Shown: positions 41,703 to 51,700 of the stretch, piece by piece
How positions within the stretch are numbered: the first letter of the stretch is position 1
Layout: each line of letters begins with the position of its first letter
Position numbers and translations under genes: made by a program
Notes under the pieces: generated by a model
What the model was told of the DNA's origin: nothing
Databases searched by the model: none
The model's input: the letters and a program-made list of their open reading frames with translations, nothing else
Assembly: GCA_910578275.1 (NCBI GenBank)
Contig: CAJTPR010000008.1
Location: 45,457 to 109,456, forward strand
DNA from: an uncultured Bacteroidales bacterium
GTDB taxonomy: Bacteria > Bacteroidota > Bacteroidia > Bacteroidales > P3
DNA: 64,000 nt
Direction: 5' to 3'

Positions 41703-44700
41703 TTATCTCACCACCAACTTGCGGATAACCGTTCCACGAGGCGTGAGGGCTTTCACGAAATAGACGCCCGACTGCCCGAGCACGATTTCCGTCTTGCCGT
41801 CCACATCCTCACCGGACCATACCATCACCCCGGCGAGCGAATAGATCTCGACACGGGCGGGACCGTCGGCTTGCAACGTGAACTTGCCCGACGTAGGATT
41901 GGGCGTGATGACGAGCAAGGCCTTGTCCTTTTCTTCCAAAGCCGTCTTCTCCTTCACGGTAACGGTTACCGAATCGAAACTGTAACATTCGGGCAACACT
42001 TCTTCCAGATCGGTCTGGAAAGCCATCGCGTAATAGAGATATTCCCCCTTTTCGTCGTGCGTCACCTCGTAACGGCTTCCCGCGGCCTTTTCGTAGCCTT
42101 GGGCATCATGCCAGGTGATGACGGGCTCGGGGCCGTCGTAAACGGAGGCCGTGGCCTGCAACGATACAGGGGCGCTTTCCCATACGGTCGTGTCGCGGCA
42201 AAGCATCACCAGTACCGGTTTTTCCACCCGCAGAACCTCCATGACGGCACTGGCCGTCGTATCGGCCGCCACGCAGCCTTTCTTGTCACGCAAGGCAAGC
42301 ACATGGACCGAATCGGCAACGCCCTCGAAGCCTGTTATGCGCGGAACACGGGAAAGCGTCGTGCCGTTCGGGGACAATACCTCCCCGTTGACAATCCAGA
42401 TCAAACGGTCGGTATGGAGGGTCGTGGCCACATAGGTCACTTCCGTCGGGCCGCAAACCACGTCCTTGTCGCAAACGAGCCTTACCTGAGGCGTCGCGCC
42501 TTCCGCATCCAGGACGGCCACGTTCACCGTGTCGGAAACGGCACAGGCGGGCATATCCGCGTTGCGCGCCGTCACTTCAAAACGCACGTCCTCGTCGGCA
42601 ACATAGTCGAAACGGTCGACGGCTTCCTCCAACAGCTCCCTGTATGTTCCCATCACGGCATACCATTGCATGGAAACGTTTTCAGCAGCGATGTCGTAAG
42701 AAACGGCAACGTCCGACAAAGGACAGACCGCCGTGTCGGAAAGAAGCGGCCGCAAACGTTTGAGGTGAGGGTAATCAAAACCGGTGAAAAGCAAGGTGTC
42801 GCTCTGCGAAAGCCCGTCTTGACAGGCAAGTTTCGCCCGGCCTTGGACCATGAGCCGCATCCCGTCGGCGACCTCGACAAGCAAGGAACCCTCCGTGGTG
42901 CTGTCTATCAAGCGGTTTGCCGAACTTTCAACGGCATACCAATAGAATTTGGAAAAATTCCCGCTTTGGGAAACTTTCGTGTCGATGCCTACCCGCATTC
43001 GCGTCGTCTTGCCGCAGAAAGTCAAGGAATCGGCCTTTATGGCCAAAGGAAGCTTGCCTCCGTCGGAAATCTCATTCACCAAGACCGAATCCGTCCAAGG
43101 ACAGCCGTTCGCGTCGCGCGCAAAGGCCGAATAGACCGTAGACTGCGAAACGACGGCCGTGGCCTGGTCGGCCGACGTGGAAACGAACGCCCCGGCAGGC
43201 TGCCATGTGACGGAAGCCGCCGTTTTTTCGAAAGCCGCATTCAATACGGTCGTGGCACCATGGCACACCGCCGAAGGATCGGCCGTGACGACCAACTCGC
43301 CCGCCGTGTCGATGGCAGACAACGTGATCCGGTCGGAATAATGCGTGCTTACGCCGTCCATGCTGACGGTATCATGCACGTAGAACGCCCCGAACCAGTC
43401 GCCGGGCAGGATATGGGCGGTAATGGTATCGCCGCGTTCGAGGATGATGCATTCGACATCTTCTTCCAAGGGATCGAAAGGCAATTCCTTGGCCGTACCC
43501 ACGGGACCGAACGCACGGAGCGAACCGTTCTTGTGATAACCCACATACGCATTGCCGCCGGGATTTTCAGGATAGGTACGGATAAGCACGTCCATCGGCT
43601 GGCGCGTGGTGTTCACGAATACCGGCGCCCCGACCGGAGCAGGCTGTCCGTCGGCATACACGAAAGCGTAAGACTGCGGGCAAAGCCCCTTGATTTCCCG
43701 CTTGGTGACGGGATCGAAAGCCTTCATCGTGATATTGGTGCCCACCGCCAAGGTGATGTCCACATCCACGCTCCGTACGGGACATACGTCATACTGGTCG
43801 CGGCTTTCCACCCGGAACCGGCCTGTGCGGGCGGGCATGTCCAAAAGAATGGAATCAATCCAGTCGTCCCGTCGGTTCGAGGACCCTTTGCCCATTTCCT
43901 GCCAAGTGCCATCAGGATCCTGCATGCTGTACACGTAGTCGTAACCGCCCAAGCCGATGCTCGGCGTACGATGATTTCCCACATAGGCCTCCAACAGTAC
44001 CTTGGCTCCGGCCACGGCGCTTTCGGGGCCTTGCGCATACAAGTCGCCCATGCGGGAAGAACGGACAAGAAGCGGTTCGGCAGCCACCCTGTCGGGCAAA
44101 CAAGTGTACATGGACGTGGTGACCCAAGCCTTGAGCGTGTCGCCCGAGGCAACGCCGGCCATGTCCAACGTATCGAAAGGCACATCCTTGTACACCTCGT
44201 CGTTCAAGCCCCATTCGATAAGCGGCTCCGGACCGCCGTTGGTTATCTTCAACATGGCGTACTGACCACCGGGAACATAGGCGAAGCCCTCCACTTTCCG
44301 ATCGGGGTCGACTTTGGCGTAATCGGACGAATCACACCAAGGAGAAGGCAGCAGGTAATCGAGCGAGACTTCCACCTGGTAAGGGTGTCCCACCATGACG
44401 AGAATGGAATCGACCACCTCGCAACCGCTATTTATCGCCTCGGCACGGACATAATAAGTGAACAAGCCCCGGTTGTCGTCGAAATCACCGCTACCGTCCG
44501 GCGTGTTTCCGTTGGGAACAGGCGTATGGACATACGTGCTTCCCTCGTGTATGTTCGTTTCGGCAAGCAAGTCCTGCAACGAATGCGCCCAGGTGATCCT
44601 GTATTTCTCACCCGGCTTGTACGTCTTTTGCCTACCTTCCATTACCTTGTTCCTCGACGAGGCCACCTCTTCGGTACGCGCCCAATGTCCGACAGGCTCG

Positions 44701-47700
44701 TCGGCGCATACGATGGTATCGGGGTTATGCCTGAGCTTGAAGAAAGGCGCATCCCAGACCAGGCTGTCCAGGTTGAACTCCGCCGTCTGCGTATGGCCGG
44801 CATGGCAACCTTTGGTGATCGTGGCCGTACAAGCGCCCCATGTTCCGAAAGCAATGCCGTGTTCCGTATGCGGCCTGACCACGATGCCGCATTGCAACGT
44901 GTCTTGATGCTTGCCGATGAGCTTGAAGTATTGCGCCGGATTCGAATTTTCCTCGCTGGTGTCGGTCACGGAAATGTTCTCGAAAGTCCAAGAGAGCTCG
45001 TAATAGTCTTCACCGGGCAAGGAAGCCACCAGATGGTAATTATGGTCGGTACCGGGGCAAAGGCGGCTCTTTTCCAGATAATCCACCGTAAGCACGCCAG
45101 GGTCTTTGGATTCGATCAACTGAGGCACGAACCAAGGCGAACGCATCACGCAAGTCTGCAAGGGAGCCTCTTCGCAACTGGGACTATATTGCGCCACGAG
45201 TACGAAGAAGACCGTGTCGCCGAGGGAAAACGACCTTCTTTCGGGCACGGAAGCCGACGGGTCGTTGAGCGTTATCGGGAAGCCTTCCTTGGCCACGGGA
45301 GCGATCTGGCCGGAAACCGGCAGGTCATCGTTGAAAAAGCCCGTACCGTTCAGGCGATAGTCATTGCCCAAGGAGACATTCTCCCGGGTCGCATAATAGC
45401 CCAGCAACACCGAATCCTTGCCGGATTTCCTATACCACCTCAATTCAAAGTCCCTGGTCAGGTTTCCTATCTGCGCGGAAAGCTTGAAAGGATTGGTATG
45501 GCAAACGGCCTCTTCGGGCATCAGCACGCCCTTGGCCTCGGGCAACTGGTTGGTATAGGGGTAAGGATAGAGCGTGTTGGAGTTTTCGCTTTCGGCGATC
45601 GAACCCGAATTGTCGAAACTTACGGTAGAATAAACCGTGTCGAAATCACCGCAAGGCATGTCGGATTCCACCGCCATGCATGTGAATCCGTCGTAGAAAC
45701 CCTTGCGCGGAAAACTTGCCGTCACCACGCATTGGTCGGGATTTTCCTGTATCACCACCGTGTCGATTTCCACTTGGCCGTTGCGCAACCATAACATACG
45801 GAAGCGCCTGCCCAAGGAATAGCACGTAGCCTGCAAGTCCACCGTATTGCAATTGTAACTGTACGGATCCAGGTTGGTCATTTCGATGGAAGGCAAGGCC
45901 GGATAACGTATGTCGGGCGCGAAAGGCTTGGATTCGACGGCCTTGTTGGAAACACAGGCTTCCGTGGAGTACATCACGCAACGAACCGAATCGCCCCTGC
46001 GCAGATCGGCCATGAAGACAGTATCGTCGATACCTTCCTCTTGCCAAACGCCGTTTATCTGCCATACATACTTGGCACCCTTGCCCGCATAGCGGCTCCG
46101 GGCCTTGTAGGGCAAGGTCGTACCCTCGCAATAAGGCCCGGCCAGATCCAATCCGGCGGCCAGGAAAGCGGCCGTGTCGAGCGCCACGTCCGTGGTCGCC
46201 TTCAGCCAGTCGCGGTAAATCATCGTGTCGGAGATGGTAACCATCTTCTGGGTCTCCATGTCGTAAATATCGACGCTTATCGCGCAACGACCGTAATAGG
46301 TGAGCTTGGGCGTACGCGAATTGGGCTTGTCGATCTTGGGTGCGGCACCGGGAAACTGGGTGAACTCCAAATCGGTGGCCCGCCAGTTGTAAAGGAACTT
46401 GTCGCTGCCGCCTTTTGTCACCAGATTGAGTTGCAAAGACTTTACCTCACGGTCGTCGCCGCAGCGATACACCGGGAACGGGGCGATCTTGCCCGATACG
46501 CCCAAACCCTTTATACGGATGACCGCCGGCAACTGCGCCTTGCAGACGGTGTCTTGGAAAGTAGCGGTTATCAAAGCCGGTTCATAGACGGGACCCGTGG
46601 TCAAGGAACCGCTTATCGTGGCCATCGATCCGTTCGTGGTGGCCTTGAGCACGTTTCCGCCGGGGGCAAACAAGGAGTCGGGCTCCAAAGTGACCCTGAA
46701 CGGATTGAGATAGGAATACACCCTTCCTCCCAAAGTGAACTTCACCCGCGAACCGGAATCGATCATCGTGCCGTCGGGAGTGATGGAAAGGTCGTTGAGA
46801 TAGTTCTGTTCCACGTAATACCGTACCGTATCGCGCGTGGAGCAGCCCTTTTCGTCGAAAGCTTCCACCTGGTAGATGTACGGTCCGGCGTGCAAGGGGA
46901 AAAAAGTAGGGTTCTTGGTGTTCCGGTCGCTCAAATGCTCGGGCTGGTAGCCTCCCGAAATGCCCGGATTATAACACTGGCTCCATTTGTAGGACATCCC
47001 GCCCTCGGCGTTGAAAGTGACACGGTCGCGGATACAGATGCGGCGGTCGGGGCCGGCGCTGACAAGGGCCTTGTCGGGACCCTTGGCCGTGACAAGCATG
47101 CCCGGCACGCGATTGGGCGTCTTGCCGGGTTCGTTATAGAACGAATAGTAGTAGCCGCCCATTTGCCCCAGACCCGTGGAAAAGGCTATCTCGTTGGCAT
47201 CGTCGGCTACGGTCAGGCTCACCGGACCGGCAGCCTTGCTGCGCACGCGAATCTTGAACAAGGGCGCGTTCTTGTCGGGAATCAGTTCCGTGGACTGGCG
47301 GCTTTTCACCCAGATGCAGGTAAAACGCCCCCTTTTGCCCAAATCGCCTTCATGGCTGCCCACGATGTAGCCGCAAGTGAGGTTTCCCCCGGAAAGTCCC
47401 GGCATGAGATCTTTCAAGACGGGATAACCCACCTTGTATCCATTGCCCCGGTCATCGACGTTCGAACAAACCACTTCCGCCTTGGAAGTATCGGAAACAT
47501 AGAGATAGAACATGAAATTCTCGAGCGGGTCGGGAGGAAGCTGCACTCCCTCTATGTAGTTGCCCTCCCCTCCTTCCGGCTGGCCAAGCTTGAGATCGAC
47601 GTATATGCCCAGTTCCACTTCCTGGCCCGGGCAAAGTTCGGCGCTCTCCACCCTGATGGTGGCCCGGTGTCTTTTATCCCCGTATTCGGGTTCAGCAGCC

Positions 47701-47783
47701 TTCACGGACCGGGACGCATAAGTCCAGGCCGGAAGACCAAGTGTTACAAAAAAAGCGAAAGAAAATAAAATACACCTTTTCAT
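41703..47783 (-). CDS. Large T9SS substrate with type A sorting domain
   Basis: A 2026-residue secreted protein. The signal peptide is MKRCILFSFAFFVTLGLPAW plus a few residues (an in-frame Met four residues earlier is also possible). The N-terminal 200 residues form a beta-sandwich whose LFKIRVRSKAAGPVSLTV stretch resembles cohesin-like domains (weak). Many PKD/Ig-like repeats follow, with recurrent paired Cys and DTV motifs. The last 70 residues (ITPNPTSGKF, VEIYSLAGVMVW, GVYFVKAL, VIRKLVVR) form a T9SS type A C-terminal sorting domain, so it should be exported by the T9SS and anchored to the surface. It lies 20 bases after the PorP gene and is probably co-expressed with it. The binding target is unknown. 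Confidence 0.88.
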   Translation of the reverse strand: MKRCILFSFAFFVTLGLPAWTYASRSVKAAEPEYGDKRHRATIRVESAELCPGQEVELGIYVDLKLGQPEGGEGNYIEGVQLPPDPLENFMFYLYVSDTSKAEVVCSNVDDRGNGYKVGYPVLKDLMPGLSGGNLTCGYIVGSHEGDLGKRGRFTCIWVKSRQSTELIPDKNAPLFKIRVRSKAAGPVSLTVADDANEIAFSTGLGQMGGYYYSFYNEPGKTPNRVPGMLVTAKGPDKALVSAGPDRRICIRDRVTFNAEGGMSYKWSQCYNPGISGGYQPEHLSDRNTKNPTFFPLHAGPYIYQVEAFDEKGCSTRDTVRYYVEQNYLNDLSITPDGTMIDSGSRVKFTLGGRVYSYLNPFRVTLEPDSLFAPGGNVLKATTNGSMATISGSLTTGPVYEPALITATFQDTVCKAQLPAVIRIKGLGVSGKIAPFPVYRCGDDREVKSLQLNLVTKGGSDKFLYNWRATDLEFTQFPGAAPKIDKPNSRTPKLTYYGRCAISVDIYDMETQKMVTISDTMIYRDWLKATTDVALDTAAFLAAGLDLAGPYCEGTTLPYKARSRYAGKGAKYVWQINGVWQEEGIDDTVFMADLRRGDSVRCVMYSTEACVSNKAVESKPFAPDIRYPALPSIEMTNLDPYSYNCNTVDLQATCYSLGRRFRMLWLRNGQVEIDTVVIQENPDQCVVTASFPRKGFYDGFTCMAVESDMPCGDFDTVYSTVSFDNSGSIAESENSNTLYPYPYTNQLPEAKGVLMPEEAVCHTNPFKLSAQIGNLTRDFELRWYRKSGKDSVLLGYYATRENVSLGNDYRLNGTGFFNDDLPVSGQIAPVAKEGFPITLNDPSASVPERRSFSLGDTVFFVLVAQYSPSCEEAPLQTCVMRSPWFVPQLIESKDPGVLTVDYLEKSRLCPGTDHNYHLVASLPGEDYYELSWTFENISVTDTSEENSNPAQYFKLIGKHQDTLQCGIVVRPHTEHGIAFGTWGACTATITKGCHAGHTQTAEFNLDSLVWDAPFFKLRHNPDTIVCADEPVGHWARTEEVASSRNKVMEGRQKTYKPGEKYRITWAHSLQDLLAETNIHEGSTYVHTPVPNGNTPDGSGDFDDNRGLFTYYVRAEAINSGCEVVDSILVMVGHPYQVEVSLDYLLPSPWCDSSDYAKVDPDRKVEGFAYVPGGQYAMLKITNGGPEPLIEWGLNDEVYKDVPFDTLDMAGVASGDTLKAWVTTSMYTCLPDRVAAEPLLVRSSRMGDLYAQGPESAVAGAKVLLEAYVGNHRTPSIGLGGYDYVYSMQDPDGTWQEMGKGSSNRRDDWIDSILLDMPARTGRFRVESRDQYDVCPVRSVDVDITLAVGTNITMKAFDPVTKREIKGLCPQSYAFVYADGQPAPVGAPVFVNTTRQPMDVLIRTYPENPGGNAYVGYHKNGSLRAFGPVGTAKELPFDPLEEDVECIILERGDTITAHILPGDWFGAFYVHDTVSMDGVSTHYSDRITLSAIDTAGELVVTADPSAVCHGATTVLNAAFEKTAASVTWQPAGAFVSTSADQATAVVSQSTVYSAFARDANGCPWTDSVLVNEISDGGKLPLAIKADSLTFCGKTTRMRVGIDTKVSQSGNFSKFYWYAVESSANRLIDSTTEGSLLVEVADGMRLMVQGRAKLACQDGLSQSDTLLFTGFDYPHLKRLRPLLSDTAVCPLSDVAVSYDIAAENVSMQWYAVMGTYRELLEEAVDRFDYVADEDVRFEVTARNADMPACAVSDTVNVAVLDAEGATPQVRLVCDKDVVCGPTEVTYVATTLHTDRLIWIVNGEVLSPNGTTLSRVPRITGFEGVADSVHVLALRDKKGCVAADTTASAVMEVLRVEKPVLVMLCRDTTVWESAPVSLQATASVYDGPEPVITWHDAQGYEKAAGSRYEVTHDEKGEYLYYAMAFQTDLEEVLPECYSFDSVTVTVKEKTALEEKDKALLVITPNPTSGKFTLQADGPARVEIYSLAGVMVWSGEDVDGKTEIVLGQSGVYFVKALTPRGTVIRKLVVR

Positions 47784-47803
47784 GACACCATCCATGTTTT
47801 ATC

Positions 47804-48709
47804 TTATTCGAACTTCACCAGAGGCCTGTCGGGGTTCCTGAATCCGCAACGGTAAGTGACGATCAATTCGTGCGAAGGCTTGTATCGCCGGCTGGTGACC
47901 CCGATGTTGATGTCGAAAGCGTAACTGAGCGAGAAATTCTTGTTGATGTTCACGCCCGCCATCAACGCCAAGGCATCCAGACGATAGGAAACGCCGAAGT
48001 TCACCAGGTCGCGGTACATGGCCCGCACGTTCAGGTCGATATTGGTACAGCGGTCGCCCATACGCAAGGCCAACATGGGAAACAGGCTCCATTCCTCGTC
48101 AAGGAAGAAGTTGTAACCGAAGTAGTAATACGAGTGCAAGGCCGTACGCGCCGGATTATCCCCCAGCTTGATGGGCATATGTTGCACGGCCACTCCCGCC
48201 AAGATATGGGACGTATGGAATTCAACCCCTAACCCCAGGTCGAGGTTGGGGTTGAACTTGTCGTCATCGGTAACGATGAACCTGCTTCCGTCGGGCAACC
48301 AACCGTCACGCAAGAAGCGATGGATCATACCGACGCTCACGCCGAAATTGACGTAAGCATCGTATCCCACTTGCAGGCGGTACATGTACGAGGCCTTGAT
48401 CGTCAGGTCGTTCTCGATATTGGCGTTCCATTGGTTGATCGTAAGTCCCACGCCCATGTTCTGGTCGTTGAAGAAATAGGATCCGTTCAGCAGACGATAA
48501 CCGGGATGATGCGCCGTGCCCCAATACTGCTCGCGGTCGGTAAGCGAAACGTGCAAAAGGTTGTCGTCGGCCATGCCCGCCGGATTGTAGAACAAGCGGT
48601 TGGCATAGAACTGGCTGAATTGCGCGTCGGATTGCGCACGAAGCCTGCTTGCCGGCACAAGAGCCACCAAGAGGATCAAACCAAAACCAAATTCAACTAT
48701 TCTTTTCAT
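47804..48709 (-). CDS. PorP/SprF family T9SS outer-membrane protein
   Basis: A 301-residue outer-membrane barrel with a signal peptide (to about residue 25, RAQ). It starts the mature part with the family segment SQFYANRLFYNPAGMA (about 32-47) and includes NFGVSVGMIHRF and GLGVEFHTSHILAGVA stretches typical of PorP/SprF. In Flavobacterium johnsoniae, SprF-type proteins are needed for secretion of the adjacent type B substrate such as SprB. Here it lies 19 bases after the giant type B protein and 20 bases before the type A protein. It is probably the dedicated partner of the giant protein rather than the core PorP of the gliding/T9SS complex. Confidence 0.9.
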   Translation of the reverse strand: MKRIVEFGFGLILLVALVPASRLRAQSDAQFSQFYANRLFYNPAGMADDNLLHVSLTDREQYWGTAHHPGYRLLNGSYFFNDQNMGVGLTINQWNANIENDLTIKASYMYRLQVGYDAYVNFGVSVGMIHRFLRDGWLPDGSRFIVTDDDKFNPNLDLGLGVEFHTSHILAGVAVQHMPIKLGDNPARTALHSYYYFGYNFFLDEEWSLFPMLALRMGDRCTNIDLNVRAMYRDLVNFGVSYRLDALALMAGVNINKNFSLSYAFDINIGVTSRRYKPSHELIVTYRCGFRNPDRPLVKFE

Positions 48710-48728
48710 GATTCAGTCCTCCTGTCGA

Positions 48729-51700
48729 TTATCGGTTAACTACGGTTACTGCGCCTGTCATGTAAACGAATCCGTCGAGCGTGGGAATCTTCACCTTGTA
48801 GTAGTAGGTGCCGGCGGCCACCTTCACGCCCGAAGGCGTGCGGCCGTCCCAACCCCTGCTGCTGCCGTTGCTGTTGCGATTCTTGAACGTCTTGATGCGC
48901 AAGCCCCACATGTTGGTGATTTCCACCTCGAATTCGGGGAAGATGACACCGCCGTAAGGCCTGTCCGGATCATCGATTATCATCACATTGGGCAACTCCA
49001 TGAGTTCCACGCCGGTGCTGTCCCAAATGCGGCAACCGTGGCGGTCGATGGCGCTCACCCATACCTGATTGTGCGTCTCGTCGGGGTTCTCCATCTTGAA
49101 CGAGGTAGAATAGAGCGTCTTCTTCAAGGCACGGGCATCGGTAACCGTAGCCTGGTCGCCCTCGCCGACCAAGCGCAACCAGTAATAGTCGGGATAACGC
49201 TGCGGACGGGCATGGAAGTAGACGGCCTGATCTTCGTAGAACTTGGTCGACGTGGTCTTCGGCCTGGTCTCGATATAGATGAGTTCAGGCACGAAATAAC
49301 GGACATGGACCGTCACATCGAGTTCCGAACCGGCAGCATCGGTGATATGGCAATTGAGCTGATGGGTGGTGCTGTCGGGGAAGAAGAACACGATGATGGA
49401 GTCTTGAACCGTGAAATCGGCCGTGGAAGCCCCCTCGTCGTACCAACCCGCCGGCACGCCGTCGGGTTCGGCATAGTAGCTGCTGTCGTTGTATTCACGC
49501 GGATAAGCGGTACCGTCCACACGGCTCCAGGCATAGTTCACGGGCTTTTCGCCGCCGGAGGTGGCAATGACCACGCGGACTTCGTTGCCGGGACATACCC
49601 ATACCTCGGCTTCGTTTTCGTAGAACACTTCCGCATGGACTTCGGTAACGCCTTCGCCGCCGAAGGGATACGAACCTCCCGGCAAGCCGGGCAACGTGCC
49701 GTTTCCGTTAGGCAGGATGGGCGGAGTGACCACGACAACGGGGATGGAGTCGAGGCGGAAGTTGGACATGACATCGAGTACCACCGAATCGGACGCATGG
49801 CAACCGAACTCGTTGACGGTCGTCACCACGAACGTGTACTTGCCAGCCTTTTCGAACTCGATGGTGGCCGTACGTTCGCTGTCGGGCGATTCAAGAAGCT
49901 CCTCGGGCGTCCAGGCATAGCCGTTGCCGTCGGGCGTGGAAGCCCATACTTCCGTACCGAATCCTGTCTTGATGACCGTATCGCGGATAAAGGCTTCGAT
50001 GGAGGGCAGCGGGTTCACCTTGACCTTGGCCGAACCGGACGCGGTGACAGGAGCCACGCACGCATTGGTTACCGTGTCGGCGAACATCACCACCGTCACC
50101 TCGTAGTTGCCGGGAGCAAGATCGCCCAGGTCGAGGGTCTCGCCCGTGGCACCGGCCACCAGGCGGCCGTCGACATACCAGTTGAAGCCCAGGTGACCGG
50201 CATCGCCCGTATCGACCGCCGTCAGCAACAACGGATCGCCGAAGCAGACCGTATCGCCTGCCAGGAACACGGCCGGCGACTTGGGCAGGTTGACCTTGAT
50301 CAAGCCTTCCACCGTATCGCCGCCGCAAGGACCTTGGGCGATGGCACGTACTTGGTAACCGTCGTATTCCCTGCCTACGAGGCCTACGGTATATATGGTG
50401 TCGTTATGCAAGGAATCGATGTTTTCGCTCCAATCGGCGGCATCGGCGGGCTTCACCTGCCAATCGACGGAAAGCCTGCTCAAATCGACCGCATCCGAAG
50501 CCACCTCGAATTGCGCCAGCCCCTCGCCGCAAAGTTCCACTTGCGCGGGTTTCATTTCCAGCTGGCCCTTTTCAAGGGCGGGTATGACGTGCAAGGTAAG
50601 GATACAAGTGGAGTCGTCGTACAAGTCGTTCACACCTACGGCACGGAACTGCCAGCCGTCCATGTCGGGATCCTGAGGCATGGGGAAGCCGAAGTTGCCT
50701 TTGTGTTCGGCCACCTGCCATTCCAGACCTTGGGCGAACAATATGTCCCAAGGCGCCTCGTAGGTGGAAATCAACATCCATTCCTCATCTTCCGAGGTAC
50801 GATACAACCAGCGCGAGCCACGCAAGTCCGGATCGTCGGTCTCACGGTTCATAAAGCCCGATCGCGTCGTATCGTTCACAAGGAAGTCGGCGGCCTGGCA
50901 TACCCACAGGTGGGCGGCCACTTGCACGCTGTCCTCGCCCGGACGGAGAACCACTACCAACTGACCCGGTTCGGGATCGGTATTGGTGGCAGGATCCCAT
51001 CCGCCGCTGGGATTCTCGATCGTGGTGTCGGGTATCCAGCATATCGAAAGGGTATCGAAGATACGCAACAGGTTGATCTTGGAATCGGAGAAACCGCAAT
51101 CGTTGTAAATACGGGCAAAGTAAAGCGTGGAGTCGTGTTCGGCTACCGTCGCGCTCTGCGTAAGCGTATAGGTCAAATCCGTGCCGCAATTGGGTTGGGG
51201 CAGTTCCGCCACGGAATCCACCTGGCCGTCTTTCACGAAAGCCTGGTAGAAGCAGACCTTGGAAGGATTGCCTTTGTATCCGGACAGACCCAGTTCGATT
51301 TGATCGCCCGGCCTACCCTGACCGTCTTCCAAACCGCTGTTGTTGGGACCCAGGTCGGTAATGGTCACTCTCACGCCCGTGGTATCGGGAACATCGGTCA
51401 CGAGGGCCGATATGACCGGTTCAAGGCGCGTGGTGGTATCCGAATCCGTGCCGTCGGTGGCCCAGGCGCGATACCGCCAAGTGTTCATGCCCAACGTGGG
51501 ATTATGGATGACAAGACTGAATTCCCTGCCGTCGGGAGCCGTCGGGTCGACAAGCTCGTAGGTGGCAGGCGACTGTCCGGCCACGGGACCGGCCGTCACC
51601 GTGTTCCAGGTGGCACCGCCGTTGGTGGAAACCTGCCATCCCCATCCGGTAGGCGGCAAGGAGGTGCTCACCTCGACGGTAAAGGCCGCATCGGGATCGT